64,000 nt of DNA from PALSA-1006 sp037140475 (lineage in GTDB: Bacteria; Pseudomonadota; Gammaproteobacteria; Burkholderiales; Gallionellaceae). The notes below the pieces were generated by a model that worked only from the letters and a program-made list of their open reading frames with translations, did no database searches and was not told where the DNA came from. Shown here piece by piece: positions 17,602-25,552 of this stretch. The stretch is taken from the NCBI GenBank assembly GCA_037140475.1, contig JBAXEJ010000004.1, forward strand, positions 8,013 through 72,012, given 5' to 3'. Position 1 is the first letter of the stretch. The number at the start of each line of letters is the position of its first letter. Both the position numbers and the translations under genes were made by a program.

Positions 17602-18342
17602 TTAGGCTTGATCGCCCTGTTTAGCAGGCACTTGCTCATCCACCAGATCGATCACCTCAGCTGTCGCAACTTTGCGCATAGCCAACCATTTGCCGACCCC
17701 CAATACCAACAGCGCACAGAATCCTGGAACGATCCAATGCAAAGCATGTTGCGCTTCGACCCAAGGCTTAAATAATGCTTCGCCCAGCAACATCTCACCG
17801 GCAACGTATCCTAACAACGCTCCTCCAGCGAAAACAATAAATGGGAAACGGTCGATGAGTTTCAATACCAACTGACTACTCCACGCGATCATCGGTATGC
17901 TAATCAGCAAACCGAACACCAACAGCATCACATTGCCATGCGCCGCTCCCGCCACACCCAGCACGTTATCGAGGCTCATCACAAAGTCTGCAATGATGAT
18001 GGTTTTTATCGCGCCCCACAGATGCGTATCTGCCTTGATATTACCTTCGCTGTGCTCATCGTCTGGCAGTAGCAATTTGATACCAATCCAGAGTAGTAGC
18101 AACGCACCCACCAACTTCAAATAAGGCAACGCTAGCAAGCTCACAGCAAAGAAAGTCAATACGATACGCAAACCAATCGCACCACCCACGCCGTACAGAA
18201 TGCCCTTCTTACGTTGCGCTGCAGGCAAGTTGCGACAAGCCAACGCAATCACCACTGCGTTATCCCCAGATAACAGCAAGTCGATCATGATGATCTTAAA
18301 TACATCTACCCAAAATTGGGCAGAGCTCAGCATTTCCAACAT
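17602..18342 (-). CDS. TerC/YjbE family integral membrane protein
   Basis: This 246-residue protein has about seven membrane helices and the TerC-family signatures IDLLLSGDNAVVIALACRNL near the N terminus and IIADFVMSLDNVLGVAGAA in the middle. Each carries the conserved acidic residue used for metal binding. Relatives are linked to Mn2+ export or to metal loading of exported proteins. The ATG at 18342 is seven bases after AAGGGA, which overlaps the end of sucD; a GTG one codon earlier is possible. Linkage to sucCD is seen in many betaproteobacteria. Confidence 0.87.
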   Translation of the reverse strand: MLEMLSSAQFWVDVFKIIMIDLLLSGDNAVVIALACRNLPAAQRKKGILYGVGGAIGLRIVLTFFAVSLLALPYLKLVGALLLLWIGIKLLLPDDEHSEGNIKADTHLWGAIKTIIIADFVMSLDNVLGVAGAAHGNVMLLVFGLLISIPMIAWSSQLVLKLIDRFPFIVFAGGALLGYVAGEMLLGEALFKPWVEAQHALHWIVPGFCALLVLGVGKWLAMRKVATAEVIDLVDEQVPAKQGDQA

Positions 18343-18346
18343 CACA

Positions 18347-19228
18347 TTATCCCTTCAAGATTTTCTGCATGACACGCCCCATCTCTGCTGGGTTACGTGT
18401 GATGTGAATACCGCACTCTTCCATCACCGCCAATTTCTCATTAGCACCACCCTGCCCACCCGAGATGATCGCACCGGCATGACCCATGCGCTTGCCCTCG
18501 GGCGCCGTCACACCGGCGATAAAGCCCACCACGGGTTTTTTCATATGGTCTTTGATCCAACGCGCGCATTCCTCTTCATCGCTACCGCCGATTTCACCCA
18601 CCATGATCACCGCATCTGTGTCTGGATCGTCGTTGAATAAACGCATCACGTCGATGTGTTTCATGCCGTTGATTGGATCACCGCCAATGCCCACACATGA
18701 GGACTGTCCATAACCGAGTGCAGTGAGTTGCCCCACCGCTTCATAAGTGAGCGTACCCGAGCGCGACACCACGCCGATACGCCCTTTTTTATGGATATGC
18801 CCCGGCATGATGCCGATCTTAATTTCATCTGGCGTAATCAGTCCCGGACAGTTTGGACCAATGAGCACTGTTTTTTTACCGATCATCTTGTAGCGCGTCT
18901 TCAGCATGTCATGCACAGGAATGCCTTCCGTGATGCAGATCACCAAATCCAAATCTGCTTCGACTGCCTCATCAATCGCTGCCGCCGCACCGGAAGGAGG
19001 CACATAGATAACAGAGACGGTTGCGCCCGTTGCCGCTTTGGCATCACGCACGGAGGCATACACCGGGATGCCCTCAAAATCTTCACCCGCTTTTTTTGGA
19101 TTCACGCCTGCCACAAAACAGTTCGCACCATTGGCGTATTGCTTGCAATGAAAAGTATGGAACTGGCCGACCTTGCCGGTCATGCCTTGAGTAATCACCT
19201 TGGTATTTTTGTTAATCAGGATGCTCAT
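18347..19228 (-). CDS. sucD: Succinate-CoA ligase, alpha subunit
   Basis: This 293-residue protein is the CoA-binding, phosphohistidine-carrying subunit of the TCA-cycle enzyme that converts succinyl-CoA to succinate with ATP or GTP formation. It begins SILINKNTKVITQGMTGKVG (CoA-binding Rossmann fold) and has IGPNCPGLITP and the active-site His in MGHAGAIISGG. Length and sequence fit SucD. A malate-CoA ligase subunit (MtkB) is related, but nothing here points to a serine cycle. Its ATG overlaps the sucC stop (TAATG), which indicates translational coupling. Confidence 0.94.
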   Translation of the reverse strand: MSILINKNTKVITQGMTGKVGQFHTFHCKQYANGANCFVAGVNPKKAGEDFEGIPVYASVRDAKAATGATVSVIYVPPSGAAAAIDEAVEADLDLVICITEGIPVHDMLKTRYKMIGKKTVLIGPNCPGLITPDEIKIGIMPGHIHKKGRIGVVSRSGTLTYEAVGQLTALGYGQSSCVGIGGDPINGMKHIDVMRLFNDDPDTDAVIMVGEIGGSDEEECARWIKDHMKKPVVGFIAGVTAPEGKRMGHAGAIISGGQGGANEKLAVMEECGIHITRNPAEMGRVMQKILKG

Positions 19229-20397
19229 TATTTTGCTCCCTTCGCAGCAGCAACTACTTTCTGGGCTGCATCCGCCATATCGCTGCCTGAAATAATCGGC
19301 AAGCCTGATTCAGCCAATATTTTTTTGCCCAGCTCGACGTTGGTGCCTTCCAAGCGCACCACTAATGGCACGTTCAAACTCACCTCGCGCGCGGCGGCCA
19401 CTACACCTTCGGCAATCACATCGCACTTCATAATACCGCCGAAGATATTCACTAAGATTGCTTTGAGGTGCGGGTTCTTCAACATCAACTTAAAGGCCTC
19501 AGTGACTTTTTCTTTATTTGCACCACCCCCCACATCAAGGAAGTTTGCCGGACTACCGCCGTAAAGTTTAATGATGTCCATCGTCGCCATCGCCAAACCC
19601 GCCCCATTCACCAGACAGCCAATGTCACCATCTAACTGGATATAGCTGAGCTCAAATTTTGAAGCTTCAATTTCCGCTGGATCTTCTTCATCTAGATCGC
19701 GATAGGCCATAATTTCAGGGCGACGGTATAGCGCATTGGAATCAAAATTAAATTTTGCATCCAGTGCAATCACTTTGTTTTCTGCAGTCAGCACCAGCGG
19801 ATTAATCTCAGCGAGCATCGCATCTTTTTCTACAAACGCCTGATACAGGCCCTGCAGCACTTTCACCGCCTCGGCATTTGCCGCATCAGGAATGCCAATC
19901 GATCGCGCGGCCTGAGCCGCTTCATCATTGGTCAGCCCAGTAGCGGGATCAATGCGTACCGTTTTGATTTTTTCGGGGGAATGCTTGGCGACTTCTTCGA
20001 TCTCAATACCGCCTTCGCTTGATGCCAACAGCGCCACGCGCTGCGAAGCGCGATCTACCACCATGCCCACATAAAACTCTTTAACAATTTGCGCGCCTTC
20101 TTCAATCAATAAACGACGCACTTTCTGTCCAGCAGCGCCTGTCTGATGCGTGATCAACTGCATACCCAAAATCTGGCTGGCAAATTGACGCACCTCATCC
20201 AGAGACTTGGCTACCTTCACACCGCCGCCCTTGCCGCGGCCGCCTGCATGAATTTGCGCTTTCACCACCCAAACATTGCCCCCTAATTTTTGCGCTGCAG
20301 CAACGGCCTCAACAACTGAGAAACACGCTTCACCGCGCGGCGTTGGTACACCAAATTCGCGCAGAATCTCTTTGCCCTGATATTCATGGATTTTCAT
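19228..20397 (-). CDS. sucC: Succinate-CoA ligase, beta subunit
   Basis: This 389-residue ATP-grasp subunit forms the succinyl-CoA synthetase complex with SucD. The start MKIHEYQGKEILREFGVP is the family N terminus, and ATG 20397 follows AGGGCG, so the longer upstream frame is not used. KAQIHAGGRGKGGGVK is the ATP-grasp lysine/glycine loop. LAEINPLVLT and LVNIFGGIMKCDVIA are conserved SucC segments. The start lies only eight bases after the rfbD stop, so the TCA-cycle pair may be read from the dTDP-rhamnose transcript, an unusual neighbour. Confidence 0.95.
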   Translation of the reverse strand: MKIHEYQGKEILREFGVPTPRGEACFSVVEAVAAAQKLGGNVWVVKAQIHAGGRGKGGGVKVAKSLDEVRQFASQILGMQLITHQTGAAGQKVRRLLIEEGAQIVKEFYVGMVVDRASQRVALLASSEGGIEIEEVAKHSPEKIKTVRIDPATGLTNDEAAQAARSIGIPDAANAEAVKVLQGLYQAFVEKDAMLAEINPLVLTAENKVIALDAKFNFDSNALYRRPEIMAYRDLDEEDPAEIEASKFELSYIQLDGDIGCLVNGAGLAMATMDIIKLYGGSPANFLDVGGGANKEKVTEAFKLMLKNPHLKAILVNIFGGIMKCDVIAEGVVAAAREVSLNVPLVVRLEGTNVELGKKILAESGLPIISGSDMADAAQKVVAAAKGAK

Positions 20398-20404
20398 ATC
20401 GCCC

Positions 20405-21289
20405 TCATTTCGACTGAAGTTCTTGCATACACAATTGCAAATTGTCTTGCCAGCTTCCCACACTTAAACCAAAATCTCTCATCAATTTATCGTTTGACAT
20501 CACCGAATTCATCGGTCGCGCGGCGGGCGTTGGATAGTCTCGCGAAGGAATAGGAATCAAATTCGGATGCAACTCTGCTAAGCGCAAAATCTCCGCCGTA
20601 AAACCATGCCACGAAACACTACCCTGCGAAGTCAGATGATACGTACCTGACGCTTGACCTAGCATTCCATTTTTCACATTGAGTGCATAGTACTGAGCCA
20701 GAATCTGTCCTGTTACCTCTGCCAAGGAGCGACACCACGTTGGCGCCCCTATTTGATCATCCACGACTCTCAGCTCACTACGCTCACGCGCCAGCCGCAA
20801 CATGGTCAATAAAAAATTCTTACCGCGTGCGCCATATACCCAGCTGGTACGAAAAATAAAATGATCACACCCGGTCGCTCGAATCGCCTGCTCACCCGCC
20901 AGTTTGGTTTTACCGTAAACACCTAGCGGATTGGTTACATCGTCTTCCACATATGCACCCACCTTGCTGCCATCAAAAACATAGTCAGTGGAATAGTGCA
21001 CCAACAGTGCATTGAGCTTTTTAGCTTCCTCCGCCAATACACCTGGTGCGATCCCGTTAACTGCCATCGCTAGATCAGGCTCAGATTCCGCTTTATCCAC
21101 TGCCGTGTAAGCGGCCGGATTCACGATGATGACGGGCTTGATCTCTTGTACTTTGCGACGAATCCCCTCTGCATCCGCCAGATTCAATTCGCTGGAATCA
21201 AGTGCAATCACCTGCCCTAAGGAGGCAAGCGTGCGCTGTAGCTCCCAGCCGACTTGGCCATTTTTTCCCGTGAGTAATATCTTTCTCAC
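20405..21289 (-). CDS. rfbD: dTDP-4-dehydrorhamnose reductase
   Basis: This 294-residue short-chain dehydrogenase makes dTDP-L-rhamnose, the final step of the pathway used for O-antigen and exopolysaccharide. It has the NADPH loop LLTGKNGQVGWELQ, NPAAYTAVDKAE, the catalytic STDYVFDG (Ser/Thr) and YGKTKLAGEQ (Tyr-x3-Lys). The GTG at 21289 overlaps the rfbC stop as GTGA, giving the N terminus VRKILLTGKNG. The ATG at 21310 would extend it into rfbC and is less likely. It is the last of four linked rhamnose genes. Confidence 0.94.
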   Translation of the reverse strand: MRKILLTGKNGQVGWELQRTLASLGQVIALDSSELNLADAEGIRRKVQEIKPVIIVNPAAYTAVDKAESEPDLAMAVNGIAPGVLAEEAKKLNALLVHYSTDYVFDGSKVGAYVEDDVTNPLGVYGKTKLAGEQAIRATGCDHFIFRTSWVYGARGKNFLLTMLRLARERSELRVVDDQIGAPTWCRSLAEVTGQILAQYYALNVKNGMLGQASGTYHLTSQGSVSWHGFTAEILRLAELHPNLIPIPSRDYPTPAARPMNSVMSNDKLMRDFGLSVGSWQDNLQLCMQELQSK

Positions 21290-21834
21290 GCAAAAACCTC
21301 GGCACGGCAAAACGGTGTGCCTGCTTTGTCTTTACCGGAGAGCAAAGGCTCTGCACCATTGAGCTGCCAATCAACCGCCAACTCGGCATCGTTCCACAAA
21401 ATTGAGCGCTCAAATTCAGGTGCGTAATAATCCGTTGTCTTGTAGAGAAACTCGGCTGTCTCGCTCAACACCACAAAGCCATGCGCGAAGCCCGGTGGAA
21501 TCCACAACATGCGTTTATTTTCAGCAGACAACGAGAGGCCAACAGACTTACCAAAGGTCGGTGAGCTTTTGCGAATATCCACTGCCACATCCCACACCTC
21601 ACCCGCCACCGCACGCACTAGCTTTCCTTGTGCTTGTTGGATTTGGTAGTGAAGTCCACGCAGTACATGACGCGCCGACTTAGAGTGATTGTCCTGTACG
21701 AATTCGGCTTGGATGCCTGTGCTCTGAGCAAACTGGCGTTTGTTAAAACTCTCGTAAAAAAAGCCTCGATCATCACCGAACACTTTTGGCTCAATGATCA
21801 GCACATCAGGAATTGAAGTAGGAATGACTTTCAT
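21286..21834 (-). CDS. rfbC: dTDP-4-dehydrorhamnose 3,5-epimerase
   Basis: This 182-residue cupin enzyme epimerises the keto-sugar formed by RfbB. Typical segments are EPKVFGDDRGFFYESFN, FVQDNHSKSARHVLRGLHYQ (catalytic His region) and WIPPGFAHGFVVLSE. Full family length. The ATG overlaps the rfbA stop (TGATG), and its own stop overlaps the rfbD start, so the three genes are translationally coupled. Confidence 0.95.
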   Translation of the reverse strand: MKVIPTSIPDVLIIEPKVFGDDRGFFYESFNKRQFAQSTGIQAEFVQDNHSKSARHVLRGLHYQIQQAQGKLVRAVAGEVWDVAVDIRKSSPTFGKSVGLSLSAENKRMLWIPPGFAHGFVVLSETAEFLYKTTDYYAPEFERSILWNDAELAVDWQLNGAEPLLSGKDKAGTPFCRAEVFA

Positions 21835-22709
21835 CAGAATGCCTTGTCAGAAAGAAGGCTTAACAAATAACGGCCATAAGCATTTTTCGCCAGTGGCTGC
21901 GCAAGCTTTTCTACTTGCTCCGCTGTGATGTAACCCTTACGAAAGGCGATCTCTTCAGGACAGGCAATCTTGAGCCCTTGGCGTTTTTCTAAGGTCTGCA
22001 CAAAAGAACCGGCTTCTAGCAAAGATTCATGCGTGCCGGTATCTAACCATGCGTAGCCGCGGCCCATCACCTGCACATCCAAATCGCCACGTTCCAAATA
22101 AATTTGGTTCACCGTCGTGATCTCCAATTCACCGCGTGCCGAAGGTTTGATGGTTTTAGCGATTTGCACTACATCGTTATCGTAGAAATACAGACCGGTC
22201 ACGGCATAGTTCGATTTTGGCTTGAGTGGTTTTTCTTCAATACTCAGCGCGCGCCCATTGGCATCAAAGTCCACTACGCCGTAACGCTCAGGATCTTGCA
22301 CGTGATAGGCAAACACTGTGCCGCCTTTTTGTTTAGTCGATGCCGCATTCAATAAACGGTCAAAACCATGCCCGTAAAAAATGTTGTCCCCCAGCACTAA
22401 GGAGCAGCCATCATTGCCAATGAACGACTCACCGATGATGAAGGCTTGTGCCAAGCCATCAGGTGAAGATTGTACTGCATAGGAGAAATTCATGCCCCAT
22501 TGACTACCATCACCCAGCAATTGCTTAAACAATGGCGTGTCTTGCGGCGTGGAGATAATCAGCACATCGCGAATACCGCTCAACATCAGCGTTGTCAGCG
22601 GGTGATACACCATCGGCTTGTCATACACCGGCAAGAGTTGCTTGGAGATGGCTTGAGTAACAGGATATAAACGTGTGCCGGAACCGCCAGCGAGGATGAT
22701 GCCTTTCAT
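21834..22709 (-). CDS. rfbA: Glucose-1-phosphate thymidylyltransferase
   Basis: This 291-residue nucleotidyltransferase makes dTDP-glucose. It has the signature MKGIILAGGSGTRLYPVTQA, QLLPVYDKPMVYHPL, LVLGDNIFYGHGF and GYAWLDTGTHESLLEA, and normal length. The ribosome site is AAAGAGGTGG. It is separated from rfbB by a 166-base segment with strong hairpins, unlike the overlaps elsewhere in this cluster. Confidence 0.96.
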   Translation of the reverse strand: MKGIILAGGSGTRLYPVTQAISKQLLPVYDKPMVYHPLTTLMLSGIRDVLIISTPQDTPLFKQLLGDGSQWGMNFSYAVQSSPDGLAQAFIIGESFIGNDGCSLVLGDNIFYGHGFDRLLNAASTKQKGGTVFAYHVQDPERYGVVDFDANGRALSIEEKPLKPKSNYAVTGLYFYDNDVVQIAKTIKPSARGELEITTVNQIYLERGDLDVQVMGRGYAWLDTGTHESLLEAGSFVQTLEKRQGLKIACPEEIAFRKGYITAEQVEKLAQPLAKNAYGRYLLSLLSDKAF

Positions 22710-22786
22710 GATGCCACCTCTTTATCTTTCTCATTAAACCTACCTGCCCGGTGTCGGTGGCTGGCCGCACTCGCGGACGCGCACAT

Positions 22787-22875
22787 CCCCGCTTTGCGGG
22801 GCCCCTGCTTGCTGCTGGCTTCGGCATAACCTAAAGGTAAGCCTACGCCGCAACAAGACGCTACGCGTCGTGTTG
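22787..22875. repeat. Structured intergenic segment between rfbB and rfbA
   Basis: Two strong palindromes lie here. CCCCGC-TTT-GCGGGG is at 22787-22801. CAACA-A-GACGC-TAC-GCGTC-G-TGTTG is at 22851-22875, directly after the rfbB stop codon on the transcript strand. No T-run follows either one. They could be an mRNA-stabilising or processing element between rfbB and rfbA, or a copy of a dispersed palindromic repeat. No second copy is seen in this window. Confidence 0.45.
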
Positions 22876-23943
22876 TCATGTTGCCCCTCTTTTCGCGTAG
22901 TTTTGGCTTACCCACTTTTGATATTCACCACTGGTCACCCCGCGCACCCAGTCAGAGTTGGACAGATACCACTCCACGGTTTTGCGCAGACCAGTTTCAA
23001 ATGTTTCTTGCGGCTTCCAGCCTAAGTCATTAGCAATTTTCGTGGCATCAATCGCATAACGACGGTCATGTCCGGGACGATCTTGTACGTAGGTGATTAG
23101 CTTGGCGTGTGGTGCGTTATGCGGCAGCTTTTCATCGAGAATCGTGCAGATAGCTTGCACCACTTCGAGGTTGGTCTTTTCGTTCCAACCACCGATGTTG
23201 TAGGTCTCACCTAATTTACCTTTTTCCAGCACGAGGCGCAGGGCACGTGCATGATCATCTACATATAGCCAATCGCGAATATTGTCGCCCTTGCCGTAGA
23301 TCGGTAGCGGCTTGCCATTCACTGCGTTCAAGATCACCAGCGGGATCAGCTTTTCAGGGAAGTGATAGGGGCCGTAATTATTCGAGCAGTTGGTGGTCAC
23401 CACCGGAAAACCGTAAGTGTGATGCCATGCACGCACCAAGTGATCACTGGACGCCTTGCTCGCAGAGTAAGGTGAGTTTGGCTCATAAGCGGTGTCTTCG
23501 GTAAAGAAGCCAGAATCATCCAAACTGCCGTACACCTCATCCGTAGAAATGTGATGAAATCGAAAAGTTGCCTTACGTGTCGAATCCAATTCGCTCCAAT
23601 AGCTACGCGCGGCTTCAAGTAAGGTGTAGGTGCCGACAATATTGGTTTGGATGAATGCCGCAGGGCCCGTGATCGAACGATCAACATGCGACTCAGCAGC
23701 CAAATGCATTACCGCATCCGGTTGATGTTCGCGAAATACACGCGCTACTTCTGCGGCATCGCAAATATCAACCTGTTCAAACTTGTAGCGCGGGTTATCA
23801 GAAATCGAGGCTAGCGATTGCAGGTTGCCAGCATAGGTCAGCTTATCGACATTGACGACTTTATCTTGTGTCTCGTCGATGAACTGTCGTGCCACAGCCG
23901 AACCAATAAATCCTGCTGCACCGGTGATGAGTATGGTTTTCAT
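22876..23943 (-). CDS. rfbB: dTDP-glucose 4,6-dehydratase
   Basis: This 355-residue extended short-chain dehydrogenase takes dTDP-glucose to the 4-keto-6-deoxy sugar. Motifs are ITGAAGFIGSAVARQF (NAD binding), HLAAESHVDRSITGP, HISTDEVYGSL (catalytic Thr-Asp-Glu) and YSASKASSDHLVRAW (Tyr-x3-Lys). Full length. It starts only five bases after the trpD stop, where trpC would be expected in many betaproteobacteria, so the rhamnose genes appear to sit inside the trp transcript. Confidence 0.96.
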   Translation of the reverse strand: MKTILITGAAGFIGSAVARQFIDETQDKVVNVDKLTYAGNLQSLASISDNPRYKFEQVDICDAAEVARVFREHQPDAVMHLAAESHVDRSITGPAAFIQTNIVGTYTLLEAARSYWSELDSTRKATFRFHHISTDEVYGSLDDSGFFTEDTAYEPNSPYSASKASSDHLVRAWHHTYGFPVVTTNCSNNYGPYHFPEKLIPLVILNAVNGKPLPIYGKGDNIRDWLYVDDHARALRLVLEKGKLGETYNIGGWNEKTNLEVVQAICTILDEKLPHNAPHAKLITYVQDRPGHDRRYAIDATKIANDLGWKPQETFETGLRKTVEWYLSNSDWVRGVTSGEYQKWVSQNYAKRGAT

Positions 23944-23948
23944 AAGCC

Positions 23949-24974
23949 CTACTTTTCTAAGTTACTAAACTTCACTAACTGCGCCAATTTTTCTTTGGCT
24001 GCACCACTGCCAATCACTTCACTTGCTTTGCTCACACCGTGACCTAAAGATTCAACCAAACCCGCAGTGTAGATTGCCGCACCTGCATTGAGCAATACAA
24101 TGTCACGCGCCACACCTGATTGATTATCCAACACACTCAGCAGCATCGCTTTTGCCTCTGCCGCATCGCTCACTTTGATGGCATCCAGTGGTGCAGACTT
24201 CAAACCAAACAGTTCCGGCGTGATGGTGTATTCGTTCACTTGACCGTCTTTCAATTCCGCAACGTTGGTCGATCCACTGATCGTAATTTCGTCCAAGCCA
24301 TCACTGCCGTTAACTACTAGCACATGGCGACTTCCCAAGCGCTGCAACACGCGCGCTTGAATACCCACCAAATCAGGATGGAACACGCCCATCACTTGAT
24401 TATCCGCACCAGCCGGATTGGTCAGAGGCCCCAGCACGTTGAACATGGTGCGCACTCCCAATTCCTTGCGTACCGGCGCAGCATATTTCATCGCACCATG
24501 AAAGTTTGGCGCAAACATAAAACCAATACCGATCTGATCAATGCTCTGCCCCACCTGCTCCGGCGTCAAATTAAGATTCACGCCCAAGGCCTCCAGCACA
24601 TCGGCTGAACCGCAAGTAGAAGAGACAGATCGGCCACCATGCTTGGCAACGTGTGCGCCCGCAGCCGCAGCCACAAATGCACTGGTCGTCGAGATATTGA
24701 AAGTGTGCGCCGCATCGCCCCCTGTACCGCAGGTATCCACCAGATACTCACGCTGGGTGACCGGCACTTTGGTAGCGAATTCGCGCATCACAAACGCCGC
24801 CGCAGAAATCTCGCCAATGGTTTCTTTCTTCACACGCAAGCCAACCAGAATGGCGGCAATCATCGTCGGCGAAACCTCACCGCTCATGATTTGCCGCATC
24901 AACGACAACATCTCATCGTAAAAAATCTCGCGCTGCTCGATCAGGCGAACCAGGGCTTGTTGTGGCGTAATCAT
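23949..24974 (-). CDS. trpD: Anthranilate phosphoribosyltransferase
   Basis: This 341-residue enzyme transfers phosphoribose from PRPP to anthranilate in tryptophan synthesis. It has DTCGTGGDAAHTFNIST (PRPP loop), VAKHGGRSVSSTCGSADVLEALG and FNVLGPLTNPA. Full length. Its start overlaps the trpG stop by four bases (ATGA). No trpC follows. Confidence 0.96.
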   Translation of the reverse strand: MITPQQALVRLIEQREIFYDEMLSLMRQIMSGEVSPTMIAAILVGLRVKKETIGEISAAAFVMREFATKVPVTQREYLVDTCGTGGDAAHTFNISTTSAFVAAAAGAHVAKHGGRSVSSTCGSADVLEALGVNLNLTPEQVGQSIDQIGIGFMFAPNFHGAMKYAAPVRKELGVRTMFNVLGPLTNPAGADNQVMGVFHPDLVGIQARVLQRLGSRHVLVVNGSDGLDEITISGSTNVAELKDGQVNEYTITPELFGLKSAPLDAIKVSDAAEAKAMLLSVLDNQSGVARDIVLLNAGAAIYTAGLVESLGHGVSKASEVIGSGAAKEKLAQLVKFSNLEK

Positions 24975-25540
24975 GGTTTACCCTCCAAGAAATTCTTCAG
25001 CATGTCGTGGCCGTGTTCCGTCAAAATCGACTCTGGATGAAATTGCACACCATGCACCGCCAGCGTCTTATGCCGCACCCCCATGATCTCACCATCATCC
25101 GTCCACGCCGTCACTTCTAGGCAATCCGGCATGGAAGTGCGTTCGATTACCAGCGAGTGGTAACGCGTTGCCGTAAAGCGATTAGGCAGTCCTGTGAACA
25201 CGCTGTTGCTGTTGTGATTGATCAGCGAAGTTTTGCCGTGCATCACTGTCTTGGCATGAATAATTTTGCCGCCGAATGCTTGGCCGATACTTTGGTGCCC
25301 GAGGCACACGCCAAGCAAGGGAATTTTTCCTGCGAAATGATTGATCGCTGCTACCGAAATACCTGCCTCATTCGGCGTACACGGGCCAGGCGAAATCACA
25401 ATGTGTTGCGGCTTTAATTTTTCAATTTGTTCTACGCTAATTTCATCATTTCGGTGCACAATCACCTCGGCACCCAGCTCAGCGAAATACTGCACTAGGT
25501 TATAGGTGAAGGAGTCGTAGTTATCGATCATTAGTAACAT
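24971..25540 (-). CDS. trpG: Anthranilate synthase component II, glutamine amidotransferase
   Basis: This 189-residue class I glutamine amidotransferase supplies ammonia to TrpE. It begins MLLMIDNYDSFTYNLVQYF and has the nucleophile loop LLGVCLGHQSIGQAFGG and the His-x-Glu pair in GVQFHPESILTEHG. In some bacteria the same protein also serves aminodeoxychorismate synthase (PabA). Here the trpE-trpG-trpD order argues for tryptophan synthesis first. Ribosome site AAGGAG. Confidence 0.95.
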   Translation of the reverse strand: MLLMIDNYDSFTYNLVQYFAELGAEVIVHRNDEISVEQIEKLKPQHIVISPGPCTPNEAGISVAAINHFAGKIPLLGVCLGHQSIGQAFGGKIIHAKTVMHGKTSLINHNSNSVFTGLPNRFTATRYHSLVIERTSMPDCLEVTAWTDDGEIMGVRHKTLAVHGVQFHPESILTEHGHDMLKNFLEGKP

Positions 25541-25552
25541 ATTCGCATCTCC

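Noticed and set aside
18728..19564. 278-codon plus-strand frame opposite sucD/sucC
   Set aside because: Long only because of antisense codon bias; His/Arg/Phe-rich, with no known domain, and the opposite strand encodes intact SucD and SucC.
22621..22915. Two short minus-strand frames in the rfbB-rfbA spacer
   Set aside because: Arg/Ala/Ser-rich, overlap both genes and the hairpins, and do not resemble a protein family.
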